Shown here piece by piece: positions 1 through 8,325 of a DNA stretch of 64,000 nucleotides. The DNA is from Spirochaetales bacterium Spiro_02 (GTDB taxonomy: Bacteria > Spirochaetota > Spirochaetia > Sphaerochaetales > Sphaerochaetaceae). The stretch lies in assembly GCA_001604275.1 (NCBI GenBank), contig LVBD01000011.1, positions 1 to 64,000 on the forward strand, in the 5' to 3' direction. The translations under genes were made by a program, and so were the position numbers. The notes below the pieces were generated by a model. That model made no database searches and was not told where the DNA came from. It saw only the letters and a program-made list of their open reading frames with translations. Each line of letters begins with the position of its first letter. Position 1 is the first letter of the stretch.

Positions 1-33
1 TATTTCGAGCTTGCCAACTGCAAGAACTATTAA
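1..33 (+). CDS. Possible C-terminal end of an upstream gene
   Basis: Frame 1 from the first base reads YFELANCKNY and then stops at TAA. A strong hairpin follows about 25 bases later, which is what the end of a plus-strand gene entering from the left would look like. Ten residues are too few to name a family, and the frame could be open by chance. Confidence 0.35.
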   Translation, partial: YFELANCKNY

Positions 34-57
34 GCGAGTGCGGCGGGGGATGGTGCC

Positions 58-84
58 GACGGCCCCGCAGGCTCCGGGGCCGTC
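58..84 (+). terminator. GC-rich hairpin, possible terminator
   Basis: GACGGCCCC (58-66) pairs perfectly with GGGGCCGTC (76-84) around a nine-base loop. The T-tract after it is poor. It lies between the possible gene end at 1-33 and the convergent amidohydrolase gene ending at 165, so it could serve either strand. Confidence 0.5.
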
Positions 85-164
85 TTGCTGGAGATGGCCG
101 AAAACGAGGAGCTGTTTCAGGATCTCAGGATCTTTGGAACGGCTCCTTTTCTATTTCCATGGGT

Positions 165-1502
165 CTATGGACGTTTCGGCTGGCGTCGGTACCATTTTCG
201 CTTCGGTTTCGGCGCTTCTTCCCGAATGCCGAAAAAACGCATTGGATTGGTTTGTGCGAAGGCCAGAACCTGTGCGTCTGAGAATGGCGAACGCTCAAAC
301 AGCCTGTAGTAGCTGGTATAGGATTCCACTTTCAGCAAGTTTACCGAGAAATCGGATCCGAACATCGTCCGCTCCAATATCCTGTCCGCCGTCTCTGGTT
401 CCGAGCTTTCGATGAAATGAAGCAGATGCTCATAGAATTCCGGACTTGTGCCTGAGAACGAAACGTCGGCGTACACACCCGGGTATTCCTTCATCAGGTC
501 TACGATTTCATAAAACCATGCGGATTCCGGCATTTTGTTGGCGACTGCGGTGATCATTGACAGGGGGCGCTTGCCGCTTGCGATGGAGTATTGTTTTCCG
601 TAGTGCGCGAAATCGACTTTCAGATCAGGGAAGTGTTCGAATACAGGTCTCCAGGACGACGGTGCGGTATACTGCCATGCTGTTTTCGCCGGTACGCCAC
701 GGAATCCTTGGTCGTCGCAATGGGTGACGATCGGTAACTCGTGGTCTACGCAGTATCGGTAGATGAGCTTGACTTTCTCCAACTCCTGCGGGGACTCTTC
801 CGGCCAGGGATTCGTTCCGAGCGGCGGATAGAATTTGACTCCATAGAATCGTTTGCGCTGTTCGACGGATGGAGCTATCGCATCCTGTGGCGGAATCCGA
901 CGATGGTCAGGATTGATCATTCCCAGCAATTTTTCGATGAATGCGACGTCATGGACCGCGGGATTGATTCCCAGCATCGGATAGAATTCGAACAACCCTT
1001 CCGGACGATTGGCATAGTACCAGTCGATTCCATCGAGCGTGTCCTGTGCATAACCGAGGATTTTCTGGGGTTGGTCGCACCGATAATAGATTTTGTCCCA
1101 TTCCTTCTGGTCCTGCGAAAAGTCCATGACCAGAGGACACATCGCCATTTTGTCGTAGGTACGGTTCCTGAAGTGGAACTTGCCGTCACGGATATAGCTT
1201 TGTTGCGGATATTCGGATCCCGCATGCGCTTTGCCGGCAGGTTGGGTGTATAGGCCACGCAAGTCGTCATCCATCATTGCGAAGATTTCGCCGATGGGTC
1301 GTTCGAATGCGGATAGCGCGTTCATCAGCGTATAGAGCATCTGCATGCCTTTTCTATTGGACGGGGTGAATATGTAGGAAGGGGAGAGCGCTCCGCCGGT
1401 AATGAATTCGGGAAGTCCTCCCTCGATCGATTCCATAAAGCTGATGAAACTGGGATGAGCGAGCGTCATTGCGTGGAAATGGGTATCGAAGAAATAATCC
1501 AT
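165..1502 (-). CDS. Amidohydrolase (TIM-barrel metal hydrolase), 445 aa
   Basis: The protein begins MDYFFDTHFHAM, with the HxH metal-binding signature of the amidohydrolase superfamily at residues 8-10. Later it has a histidine-rich IVTHCDDQGF strand, DFAHYGKQ and a late FGSDFSVN segment, as expected for successive barrel strands. It resembles the amidohydrolase-2 group, whose substrates vary widely, so no substrate is proposed. The start at 1502 is chosen because GGAGG lies six bases upstream; the frame stays open far beyond it, but that extension has no homology feel and runs over another gene. It is transcribed separately from the hip-like pair behind it. Confidence 0.75.
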   Translation of the reverse strand: MDYFFDTHFHAMTLAHPSFISFMESIEGGLPEFITGGALSPSYIFTPSNRKGMQMLYTLMNALSAFERPIGEIFAMMDDDLRGLYTQPAGKAHAGSEYPQQSYIRDGKFHFRNRTYDKMAMCPLVMDFSQDQKEWDKIYYRCDQPQKILGYAQDTLDGIDWYYANRPEGLFEFYPMLGINPAVHDVAFIEKLLGMINPDHRRIPPQDAIAPSVEQRKRFYGVKFYPPLGTNPWPEESPQELEKVKLIYRYCVDHELPIVTHCDDQGFRGVPAKTAWQYTAPSSWRPVFEHFPDLKVDFAHYGKQYSIASGKRPLSMITAVANKMPESAWFYEIVDLMKEYPGVYADVSFSGTSPEFYEHLLHFIESSEPETADRILERTMFGSDFSVNLLKVESYTSYYRLFERSPFSDAQVLAFAQTNPMRFFGIREEAPKPKRKWYRRQPKRP

Positions 1503-1543
1503 GGGCCCCTCCGCTAAGCTCGATGATACCAGAATATATACTC

Positions 1544-2548
1544 CTAGACCAGAGTTTTTAGGACCGCATACCGTTTTTCCGCGCTGTCGAGCAACAGCAT
1601 CCTGTGCCGACCGAGCTTCTTCATTGGAAAACGTTGCAGGAGCCGCATGACCGAGGGCTCTCGAATCAGGACAAACCGCAAGAGTCTTTCCGCATCCGTC
1701 CGGCACAGACCTAGACGCGCTGCCAGCGGATAATAGCGATGGATACGTTCCTCCGAGGTTCTCGCATTTTTCTGGAACAGGTCGAGCCCGTCGATGTTCA
1801 GCCGCAATCCAAGCGCGGGACCGAGACGGCGTGTGGAATCTTCCCGTTGTATCAGGATCAGTTTCCTGGATGAGCAGGCCGGTACGGAAAATACATATGA
1901 GAACAGCATCCTCAGGATGTATGCATGTGCGTCCTGCTTCGGATAATCCGAAGCCTGTAGCAATGTCAACCCTTGCTGAAGATCGAGACTTGAAAGAAGC
2001 GTCCGTTGCTGCTCCGATCGGAAGCCTTTTGGCTGACGACCGATCTGGGCCAGTGATTCTACATGGTGCTGGACAATGCCATGCGGGCCGACTTCCCGGT
2101 CGATTCTCGGAACGATCAATCCGATTCTTCCGGATTCGATCGGTACGAACTGCATCTGTACGGCAAAGATACCGAACGTCCGTGCAAGTGACATCGTCAG
2201 CCACTCGTTCTCAGCCTGCCGATTCGCTTCAGATACATTTCGTATGGCAGGAACCTTGAGGAAGAATCTGCCGGTCGTTTGCAGTGAAGGAATCAGTTTC
2301 ATCGATCTCGGATCAAGTCGTAGCGATATGAGGTATGATGATTCGCTGAAGGGATGCATGCATTCCATCCAGGCGCCTTCGAGTTTCAGCGTCGGCGCTC
2401 TTGTAAATCCGAACAGCTGTTCGCAACAGAGCGAATGATAGCCGTGGCGTACATCCATGTTGCGTATCAGAAGTCTGCCGCAGAACGGACAGAAACTTCG
2501 CGCACAGGAACACGCTCCTTCCGTATTCTCCGAACGGAGCGGCGTCAT
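1544..2548 (-). CDS. HipA C-terminal (HipT-like) protein, probable pseudokinase, 334 aa
   Basis: The architecture is that of the short HipA/HipT kinases: a zinc-finger-like start (CxxC at residues 20-23, then YHSLCC at 37-42), an ATP-lobe strand FFLKVP with Lys98, an ENE motif at 113-115 and a helical C-terminal lobe. In active members the catalytic loop reads like N-D-x-H-x-K-N and the metal loop like PAYD. Here the aligned stretches read SVPACSSRK (221-229) and LGPALG (242-247), so both catalytic aspartates are replaced, by Ala224 and Gly247. The start ATG overlaps the stop of the HipA-N-like gene by four bases, implying coupled translation. HipA kinases phosphorylate glutamyl- or tryptophanyl-tRNA synthetase; this copy probably cannot. 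Confidence 0.7.
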   Translation of the reverse strand: MTPLRSENTEGACSCARSFCPFCGRLLIRNMDVRHGYHSLCCEQLFGFTRAPTLKLEGAWMECMHPFSESSYLISLRLDPRSMKLIPSLQTTGRFFLKVPAIRNVSEANRQAENEWLTMSLARTFGIFAVQMQFVPIESGRIGLIVPRIDREVGPHGIVQHHVESLAQIGRQPKGFRSEQQRTLLSSLDLQQGLTLLQASDYPKQDAHAYILRMLFSYVFSVPACSSRKLILIQREDSTRRLGPALGLRLNIDGLDLFQKNARTSEERIHRYYPLAARLGLCRTDAERLLRFVLIREPSVMRLLQRFPMKKLGRHRMLLLDSAEKRYAVLKTLV

Positions 2549-2916
2549 CTTGCGAAATGCAGGCCGGTCGTTCCGTCGCCTCCGAGACCGCTATCCGTAG
2601 CGGGGGGGCCGAATGAGACGGCGCCGACCGTCCGTTTTCCGAGACGAGCAAGCACTTCGATGGGGTTCCTTGGGTTGCAGTGCTCCAGTTTTGCGAAAGC
2701 GAGCAAAGCCTTTCCTTTCGGAAGCAACTGGTCGAAGCAGGGAAACAGTTCCTGACTAACGAATTGCTGGCTTCGCAACGGGAGCGAATGGCTGATTGCT
2801 TCAGCGAAAGGCGAACCGAGGAAATTCGCTGCATAAATGAATCGATATTCATGGCGCGATCTCTGCAAGATTCCAGCGCACATGCCTTTCCAGTATACTA
2901 TGCATGAGTCTTCCAT
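2545..2916 (-). CDS. HipA N-terminal (HipS-like) domain protein, about 123 aa
   Basis: The sequence VYWKGMCAG...YRFIYAANFLGSPFAEAISHSLPLRSQ...LFPCFDQLLPKG...LGKRTVGAVSF matches the N-subdomain of HipA proteins, encoded here as a separate small gene. In tripartite HipBST systems this piece (HipS) is the antitoxin of HipT; that role is known for the family and only inferred here. The ATG at 2916 is used; an in-frame TTG at 2928 is possible, and neither has a clear ribosome site. A good promoter lies at 2956-2983. No HipB-type DNA-binding gene fits in the 180 bases upstream. Confidence 0.7.
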   Translation of the reverse strand: MEDSCIVYWKGMCAGILQRSRHEYRFIYAANFLGSPFAEAISHSLPLRSQQFVSQELFPCFDQLLPKGKALLAFAKLEHCNPRNPIEVLARLGKRTVGAVSFGPPATDSGLGGDGTTGLHFAR

Positions 2917-2955
2917 ACGTAAATCCAATCATGAGACGAATGATGTTTTTTCAAC

Positions 2956-2983
2956 ATTATAAACCGTTTTCTGTCAGGTTCAA
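2956..2983 (-). promoter_or_regulatory. Promoter of the hip-like pair
   Basis: On the minus strand TTGAAC (2978-2983) and TATAAT (2956-2961) are separated by 16 bases. It sits downstream of the glnS terminator, so the hip-like pair is an independent transcription unit. Confidence 0.6.
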
Positions 2984-3044
2984 GGAATTTGTTTCGGAAG
3001 GTTCGCAAGAGACTTGCAGGACATGCGACCCTGAGTGAGAATCC

Positions 3045-3080
3045 GTAAAACACCGCGACTGCCGACAGGCAAGTCGCGGC
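3045..3080 (-). terminator. Rho-independent terminator of glnS
   Basis: On the minus strand CCGCGACT (stem bases 3072-3079) pairs with AGTCGCGG (3053-3060) and is followed by TGTTTTAC. It lies just after the glnS stop at 3096. Confidence 0.7.
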
Positions 3081-3095
3081 GGTCCGGATGCTCCG

Positions 3096-4820
3096 TCACA
3101 GCCCCATTTTCTGCTTCATCTTCGCCCATGAGTCCTTGAGCGTTACCGTTCTGTTGAAAACCGGATGTTCAGGACTATGATCCTTGCTGTCCGGGCAGAA
3201 ATAGCCGTTGCGGATGAACTGCAGATAATCGCCGGGGCTCGTCCTGCGAACTTCAGGCTCAGCCTTGCAATGCTCCAGAACGATCAGTGATTCAGGATTC
3301 AAGTCGTCCAGATAGTTGCCGGTCTCTCCCCCCGGGTATTCCGATAGGAAGAGCTTGTCGTACAGCCGTACTTCGCAATCCACCGCATGGCTGGCGCTGA
3401 CCCAATGGCTCGTTCCCTTGACTTTGCGTCCGTCCGGTGTGGTTCCGCCTTTGGATAGTGGGTCGTACGTGCAGTGGACTTCGACGATGTTGCCATCCTC
3501 ATCCTTGACCACGCCGCTGGCTGTGATATAGTAGGCATGCTTGAGGCGTATCTCGTTGCCGGGATACAACCTGTGGTATCCTTTCGGAGGAGCTTCCATG
3601 AAATCTTCCCGTTCTATGTACAGTTCCCGGGAGAAGGGTATCTCTCGAGTTCCATCCTCGGGATTCTCCGGATTGTTTTCCGAGGTGATATATTCGACCT
3701 TCCCTTCCGGGTAGTTGTCGATGACCACCTTCAATGGGTCGAGAACTGCCATGAGCCGTTTCGCTCGTTTGTTGAGATCCTCTCGGACGCAGAACTCCAT
3801 CAGGCTATAGTCGACGACACCTTCGACCTTCGCTACTCCGACACGTGCGACGAAGTCCCGCATGGATTCCGGCGAATAGCCTCTTCTACGGATGCCGCTG
3901 ATCGTCGGCATTCGGGGATCATCCCATCCCGAGACGATCCCTTGCTTGACAAGATTCAACAGCTTCCGTTTGCTCATGACGCAGTAGTTGATATTCAGAC
4001 GAGCGAATTCGTATTGATGGGGGGTATGGTCGATTCCGTCGATGCTCGTAGCCCAGTCGTACGCCGGTCGGTGATCTTCGAACTCCAGAGTGCAGATCGA
4101 ATGGGTGATACCTTCGATGGCGTCGCTGATCGGATGGGTGAAGTCGTACATCGGATAGATGCACCATTTGTCACCGGTTCGCGGATGCGTCGCGAACTTG
4201 ATCCGGTACAAGGCGGGATCCCGCAAGTTGATGTTCGGGCTGGCCATGTCGATCTTCGCTCTGAGCACGAAGCTCCCTTCAGGGTGTCTGCCCTGTCGCA
4301 TTTCCTCGAACAGACGGAGATTGTCCTCGATCGAACGATCCCGGTCCGGACTGTTCTTTCCCGGTGTGGTCAGCGTGCCGCGGTATTCCTTCATTTGCTC
4401 GGGACTGAGGCTGTCCACATAGGCTTTGCCTTCCTTGATGAGCCGCACGGCGATTTCATACAGTTGCTGATAGTAGTCCGAGGCGTAGAATTCATAAGAC
4501 CCCCAGTCGAAACCGAGCCACCTGATGTCCCGTTTGATCGACTCGATATATTCCATATCTTCTTTTTCCGGGTTCGTGTCATCGAGTCTCAGATGGCAGC
4601 GCCCGCCGTATTTCTCCGCAAGGCCGAAATTGATGCAGATCGACTTGATGTGTCCGATATGCAGGTATCCGTTCGGCTCCGGCGGGAACCGTGTCACGAT
4701 CGTGTTGTTCGGCACGCGCTCGTTCGCTAGGTCATCCTCGATGATCCGTTCGAGGAAATTCAGCGGCGCTTTGTCCTTTCCTGCTTCTTCCTTGTCGATG
4801 TTGTTGGGCAGCTCTTCCAT
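3096..4820 (-). CDS. glnS: Glutaminyl-tRNA synthetase, 574 aa
   Basis: This cytosolic enzyme charges tRNA-Gln with glutamine. The class I signatures are visible: FPPEPNGYLHIGHIKS carries the HIGH motif and VMSKRKLL the KMSKS-like motif. RLDDTNPEKEDMEYIESI and the C-terminal beta-barrel region with HYSPEHPVFNRTVTLKD-like sequence fit GlnRS rather than GluRS. The length is close to the roughly 550 aa of bacterial GlnRS. I chose the ATG at 4820 (MEELPNN) because AAAGGAAGGAA lies directly upstream; an ATG at 4844 is less well placed. Having GlnRS implies direct glutaminylation, although a GatCAB route elsewhere is not excluded. Convergent with nothing; it ends in its own terminator. Confidence 0.95.
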   Translation of the reverse strand: MEELPNNIDKEEAGKDKAPLNFLERIIEDDLANERVPNNTIVTRFPPEPNGYLHIGHIKSICINFGLAEKYGGRCHLRLDDTNPEKEDMEYIESIKRDIRWLGFDWGSYEFYASDYYQQLYEIAVRLIKEGKAYVDSLSPEQMKEYRGTLTTPGKNSPDRDRSIEDNLRLFEEMRQGRHPEGSFVLRAKIDMASPNINLRDPALYRIKFATHPRTGDKWCIYPMYDFTHPISDAIEGITHSICTLEFEDHRPAYDWATSIDGIDHTPHQYEFARLNINYCVMSKRKLLNLVKQGIVSGWDDPRMPTISGIRRRGYSPESMRDFVARVGVAKVEGVVDYSLMEFCVREDLNKRAKRLMAVLDPLKVVIDNYPEGKVEYITSENNPENPEDGTREIPFSRELYIEREDFMEAPPKGYHRLYPGNEIRLKHAYYITASGVVKDEDGNIVEVHCTYDPLSKGGTTPDGRKVKGTSHWVSASHAVDCEVRLYDKLFLSEYPGGETGNYLDDLNPESLIVLEHCKAEPEVRRTSPGDYLQFIRNGYFCPDSKDHSPEHPVFNRTVTLKDSWAKMKQKMGL

Positions 4821-5075
4821 GGGTTCCTTCCTTTGTCCTTCCATAGGGACGTGAGTCAAGATACCGCATAGTACCACAAGGGGGTATTCTCGAGAAGTAC
4901 TCTGGACGGCCGGGATTCTCCTTTCTTCGTTTTTTGATGTCTATCTTGAAATATGGTCCTGCGGATGGAAAATCGTGTCGGAACCAGCCCTCGGGAGGAT
5001 GAAACAAAACGTGTTTCGTGCAATACTGTCCGAAGATTTTTCATAGACTTCCAAGCTAAGGATGGATTGCTTCGG

Positions 5076-6707
5076 ATGAATGCCTTTTATAAAAAATACT
5101 CCCTGGATCTGCGCAAGGAATTCGCCGGATACGACGCCTTGGCTTGCTCCAGGGACGTGATGGCCGGACTGACTGTTTCGGCCGTCGCATTGCCGCTCGC
5201 CCTGGCGTTTGGTGTCAGTTCCGGAGCGGACGCCGCCTCCGGCCTGATTACGGCGATCATCGCGGGGATTCTGATCGGGACACTTTCCGGGGCCTCCTAT
5301 CAAATTTCCGGTCCGACCGGCGCGATGACGGCGATCCTCGGCGGATTGGCGGCCCGCTATGGTCTGCAGGGAGTGTTCGTCGCCGGCTTGCTGAGCGGGG
5401 TGTTGTTGCTGGCGGCGGGAATCCTTCGCGCCGGCGCCTTGGTCTCGTTCATCCCTGCGCCGGTGATCACCGGCTTTACCAGCGGAATCGCGATCATCAT
5501 CGCGTTGGGGCAGCTCGACAATTTCTTCGGCACTGTTTCTGTCGGCGAGAGCGCGCTCGAGAAACTTGCGTCATACGGAACCCTCGGATTCAGTCCTTCT
5601 TGGCAAGCTGTCATGTTCGGTCTGCTCGTGATCGGCATCATGCTCGTATGGCCTCGTACGTGGAACAAGCGGTTTCCTTCATCGTTGCTCGGAATCATCG
5701 TGGCATTGGTCGTACAGTCGATCTGGAGTCTGCCGGTCGCGGAAGTAGGCGAGATACCGCGCACCCTGCTTCCCCAGACCCGTTTGACTTTTTCGTCCAT
5801 CCCTTGGTCGAATCTCGACGAATTTATCGGACCGGCCGTCAGCATCGCCGCGCTGGGTATGGTCGAGAGCCTGCTGTGCGGTGCTTCCGCCGGCAAGATG
5901 AAACACGAGAAGCTCGATGCCGGACGCGAGCTGGTCGCCCAAGGGATCGGAAACATGGTCATTCCGTTCTTCGGCGGAGTTCCTGCCACCGCCGCCATAG
6001 CGAGAACCAGCGTAGCGATCAAAAGCGGAGGCCGGACACGGCTTACCAGCGTTTTCCATTCCATCGGGTTGCTCTGCTCCATGTTCTTCCTCGGTCCCGT
6101 CATGGGGCGCATCCCGCTGTCCGCTCTGGCCGGGGTGCTGGTCGTCACCGCTTGGCGGATGAACGAATGGGAGGTCATCCGGCGGATATTCAGTCGCAGG
6201 ATCAAGACATCGATCGCCCAGTTCATCGTAACGATGGTCGCTACCGTCGTTTTTGACCTCACTTTGGCGATATTGATCGGCATCGGGCTGTCGATGCTGC
6301 TGTTCGTCATCCGGAGCAAGGATGTTCGCATCGAAGTCGTGGAGCCGGCGTTGGATCCGGAAGCAAAACGCACCAAGGTAGTCTATGTGGACGGTGCGCT
6401 ATTTTTCGCCACACAGGATAAGCTCGGTCCGCTCGTCGACGACTTGATTGCGGATGGTTGCCGGCGGATTCTCTTTTCGTTGCGAGGCGTGCCGACCATC
6501 GATCATTCGGCGCTCTCCGAGATCGAGGCGATCGTCAAGCAGTGCAAAGCGAATCGTGTCGAAGTTCTGTTCGCCGGCCTGCAGCCTACGGTTCAGAACA
6601 TGTTCGAACGACTGTCGCTCGACATTCTCGTGGGACGTGACAATTTCTATACCAGCGCCGTCGTGGCGCTCGATGCGATGGGGCTGCTTTCGGCTCGATC
6701 CGATTGA
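5076..6707 (+). CDS. SulP family anion transporter with STAS domain, 543 aa
   Basis: About ten to twelve hydrophobic segments span residues 25-430, starting with MAGLTVSAVALPLALAFGVSSG, the conserved first helix of SulP carriers, and including SYQISGPTGAMTAIL. The last 110 residues form a soluble STAS domain (VVYVDGALFFATQDKL...GVPTIDHSALSEIE). SulP proteins move sulfate, bicarbonate or dicarboxylates across the inner membrane; the substrate cannot be told here. The ATG at 5076 is preferred over upstream in-frame codons because the transmembrane domain follows at normal distance, though the ribosome site (AAGGATGG, 10 bases away) is only fair. Its 3' end overlaps the convergent gene at 6647-7249 by 61 bases. 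Confidence 0.88.
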   Translation: MNAFYKKYSLDLRKEFAGYDALACSRDVMAGLTVSAVALPLALAFGVSSGADAASGLITAIIAGILIGTLSGASYQISGPTGAMTAILGGLAARYGLQGVFVAGLLSGVLLLAAGILRAGALVSFIPAPVITGFTSGIAIIIALGQLDNFFGTVSVGESALEKLASYGTLGFSPSWQAVMFGLLVIGIMLVWPRTWNKRFPSSLLGIIVALVVQSIWSLPVAEVGEIPRTLLPQTRLTFSSIPWSNLDEFIGPAVSIAALGMVESLLCGASAGKMKHEKLDAGRELVAQGIGNMVIPFFGGVPATAAIARTSVAIKSGGRTRLTSVFHSIGLLCSMFFLGPVMGRIPLSALAGVLVVTAWRMNEWEVIRRIFSRRIKTSIAQFIVTMVATVVFDLTLAILIGIGLSMLLFVIRSKDVRIEVVEPALDPEAKRTKVVYVDGALFFATQDKLGPLVDDLIADGCRRILFSLRGVPTIDHSALSEIEAIVKQCKANRVEVLFAGLQPTVQNMFERLSLDILVGRDNFYTSAVVALDAMGLLSARSD

Positions 6708-7249
6708 TATCTGATCGAGCGGACTTCCAGCCGGATGCTTTCCGTTCCGCTGTTGCCGGCTAGGAATCCGAACGAGACGGCTCCCCCCGAAGAAGGGAGT
6801 TCGAAGTCCCTGACAAGTTGCCATGCCGCCGCGTCGGCCAGTGCATAGGATACCGCGATACGTTCCGCCTTGCGTCGGATTCGCCAGGAAAGAGTTCCGT
6901 CGCTAGGTGCTGAGGCAGGAAAGCCGACTACGTCGATGCATCCTCGGACAGCCATCGAAGAGCGGATCTGCCGCATGCCCTCCTCAGCGCCGACAGTCGA
7001 CGCCCAGAACCAGTCCCCCGGATCCTGATAGATTACCGGTCCGAACCGGATTTCTTGCGAAAGATCGATCGGCGGTATGGAAAATGTGAACGTGAAGTTT
7101 TCCTCGCTGACGGCGAGCATGCGTAATGTCCGTCCCACTGTATTGTCTTTGATCGTCCCCGGAGGAGCGATGAACGTAATCGATGCGCTTGTCTTTCTGA
7201 CACCCTTGGGAAGTTCCATCCATCTGAGTTCTTTCATGATCGGTTTCAT
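6647..7249 (-). CDS. DUF1349-like beta-sandwich protein, 200 aa
   Basis: The sequence (ELRWMELP...FTFTFSIPP...YQDPGDWFWASTVGAEEGMRQIRSSMAVRG...LSWRIRRKAERIAVSYALADAAAWQLVRDFELP...SFGFLAGNSG) resembles DUF1349, a concanavalin-like fold with no settled function. No signal peptide is present, so it is probably cytoplasmic. The start at 7249 is set by a promoter whose -10 box TATACT (7256-7261) lies exactly six bases before the ATG, which predicts a leaderless message. The gene overlaps the end of the convergent SulP gene by 61 bases. Confidence 0.65.
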   Translation of the reverse strand: MKPIMKELRWMELPKGVRKTSASITFIAPPGTIKDNTVGRTLRMLAVSEENFTFTFSIPPIDLSQEIRFGPVIYQDPGDWFWASTVGAEEGMRQIRSSMAVRGCIDVVGFPASAPSDGTLSWRIRRKAERIAVSYALADAAAWQLVRDFELPSSGGAVSFGFLAGNSGTESIRLEVRSIRYQSDRAESSPIASSATTALV

Positions 7250-7255
7250 GCCGCC

Positions 7256-7284
7256 AGTATAGGGCGAACCTGCCTTCGCTGTCA
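7256..7284 (-). promoter_or_regulatory. Promoter of a leaderless gene (DUF1349-like)
   Basis: On the minus strand TGACAG (7279-7284), 17 bases, TATACT (7256-7261), then GGCGGC and the ATG at 7249. The predicted start of transcription falls on or next to the A of the ATG. Confidence 0.6.
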
Positions 7285-7505
7285 TCCATTGCGCCTCGTC
7301 GATTCCACGCCGATCGTTTTCAGCACACAGCATTCACCCGCTGCGGGATGTCCCGCCTGCATGTCCGGTTCGTATCCGGCGGCTTCATCGTCGAAGCGTT
7401 TTTGTCTATCCTGCGGGTCTTCACGATGAGAGCTAGTTGTGATAGGCTGTCATTCTGGAAGGCTGGAAAGCGTGACGGCAAACGTCCGGCCGGGAGGATT
7501 GCCTT

Positions 7506-8312
7506 GTGAAATCACCGAAGGAACATTCGTTGGAACGTCGGTTCCTCTCTCTTTTCCCAGAAGATACCGCCAGCCACAGACTTGCGGAAGCCTTGGTCGA
7601 CGATCAGGAGATCCAGGCGATGCAGGACTACGGCAACAGCGTTTCGATCAAGCGTCTCGGTTTCAATGACCACGGCCCGGTCCACATGAGGCAGGTGGCG
7701 TATAATGCGGTCGTGATGCTGGATCTGCTGCGGGACGCTGGAGTCAGGACCTCTCTGGAGCTTGAGGGTACGGGAACGTACGAAGACAGTCTCTGCGCCG
7801 TCGTGCTTGCGGCGTTTCTCCATGATCTGGGCATGACGATCGGCCGGCAGGATCATGAATTGCTCAGCTGCCTGCTCGCCCAACCGATCATCGACAGAAT
7901 CCTTGCGGCCGTACTGCCCGATAGCCTGCAACGGAGAGTCGTAATCCGTTCGTTGGCGTTGGAAGGGATTTTCGGGCATATGGCTACCAGGAGGATACAT
8001 TCGCTCGAAGCAGGCCTGATCCTCATAGCCGACGGATGCGACATGGAGAAAGGCCGTGCGCGGATCCCTATGGCGCTGAACACTACGCCGAAGACCGGCG
8101 ACATCCACAAATATTCGGCGAATTCGATCGAGAACGTCACCATCGGCAAAGGAAATCGGAAGCCGATCAAGATCGAAGTGGAAATGTCCACCGACGTCGG
8201 ATTGTTCCAGATCGAAGAAGTCCTGCTACCAAAAATAGACATGAGTCCAGACAAACCATTCGTGGAGCTGTACGCACACGTCACCGGACAAGATCCGAGA
8301 CAATATCTGTAA
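7506..8312 (+). CDS. HD-domain phosphohydrolase, 268 aa
   Basis: An HD metal-binding domain spans roughly residues 55-190: HGPVHMRQVAYNAVVML supplies the first His, AAFLHDLGMTIGRQDHE the His-Asp pair, and SLEAGLILIADGCDMEKGRARI the distal Asp. Such proteins hydrolyse nucleotides or other phosphate esters; the C-terminal 70 residues (VTIGKGNRKPIKIEVEMSTDVGLFQ) are not familiar. The start is GTG 7506, supported by GGGAGG nine bases upstream. The PfkB gene begins 13 bases after its stop, so the two, with apbE behind them, probably form an operon. Confidence 0.75.
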   Translation: MKSPKEHSLERRFLSLFPEDTASHRLAEALVDDQEIQAMQDYGNSVSIKRLGFNDHGPVHMRQVAYNAVVMLDLLRDAGVRTSLELEGTGTYEDSLCAVVLAAFLHDLGMTIGRQDHELLSCLLAQPIIDRILAAVLPDSLQRRVVIRSLALEGIFGHMATRRIHSLEAGLILIADGCDMEKGRARIPMALNTTPKTGDIHKYSANSIENVTIGKGNRKPIKIEVEMSTDVGLFQIEEVLLPKIDMSPDKPFVELYAHVTGQDPRQYL

Positions 8313-8325
8313 GGGAGGGAACGGG

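Noticed and set aside
1503-2204. N-terminal extension of the amidohydrolase frame to a 679-aa protein
   Set aside because: The extension runs antiparallel through the frame of the HipA-C-like gene, has no recognisable domain, and a strong ribosome site marks the internal start at 1502.
2917-3095. A hipB-type gene upstream of the hip-like pair
   Set aside because: The gap is only about 180 bases and is taken up by the promoter of the pair and the glnS terminator; no helix-turn-helix frame is visible.
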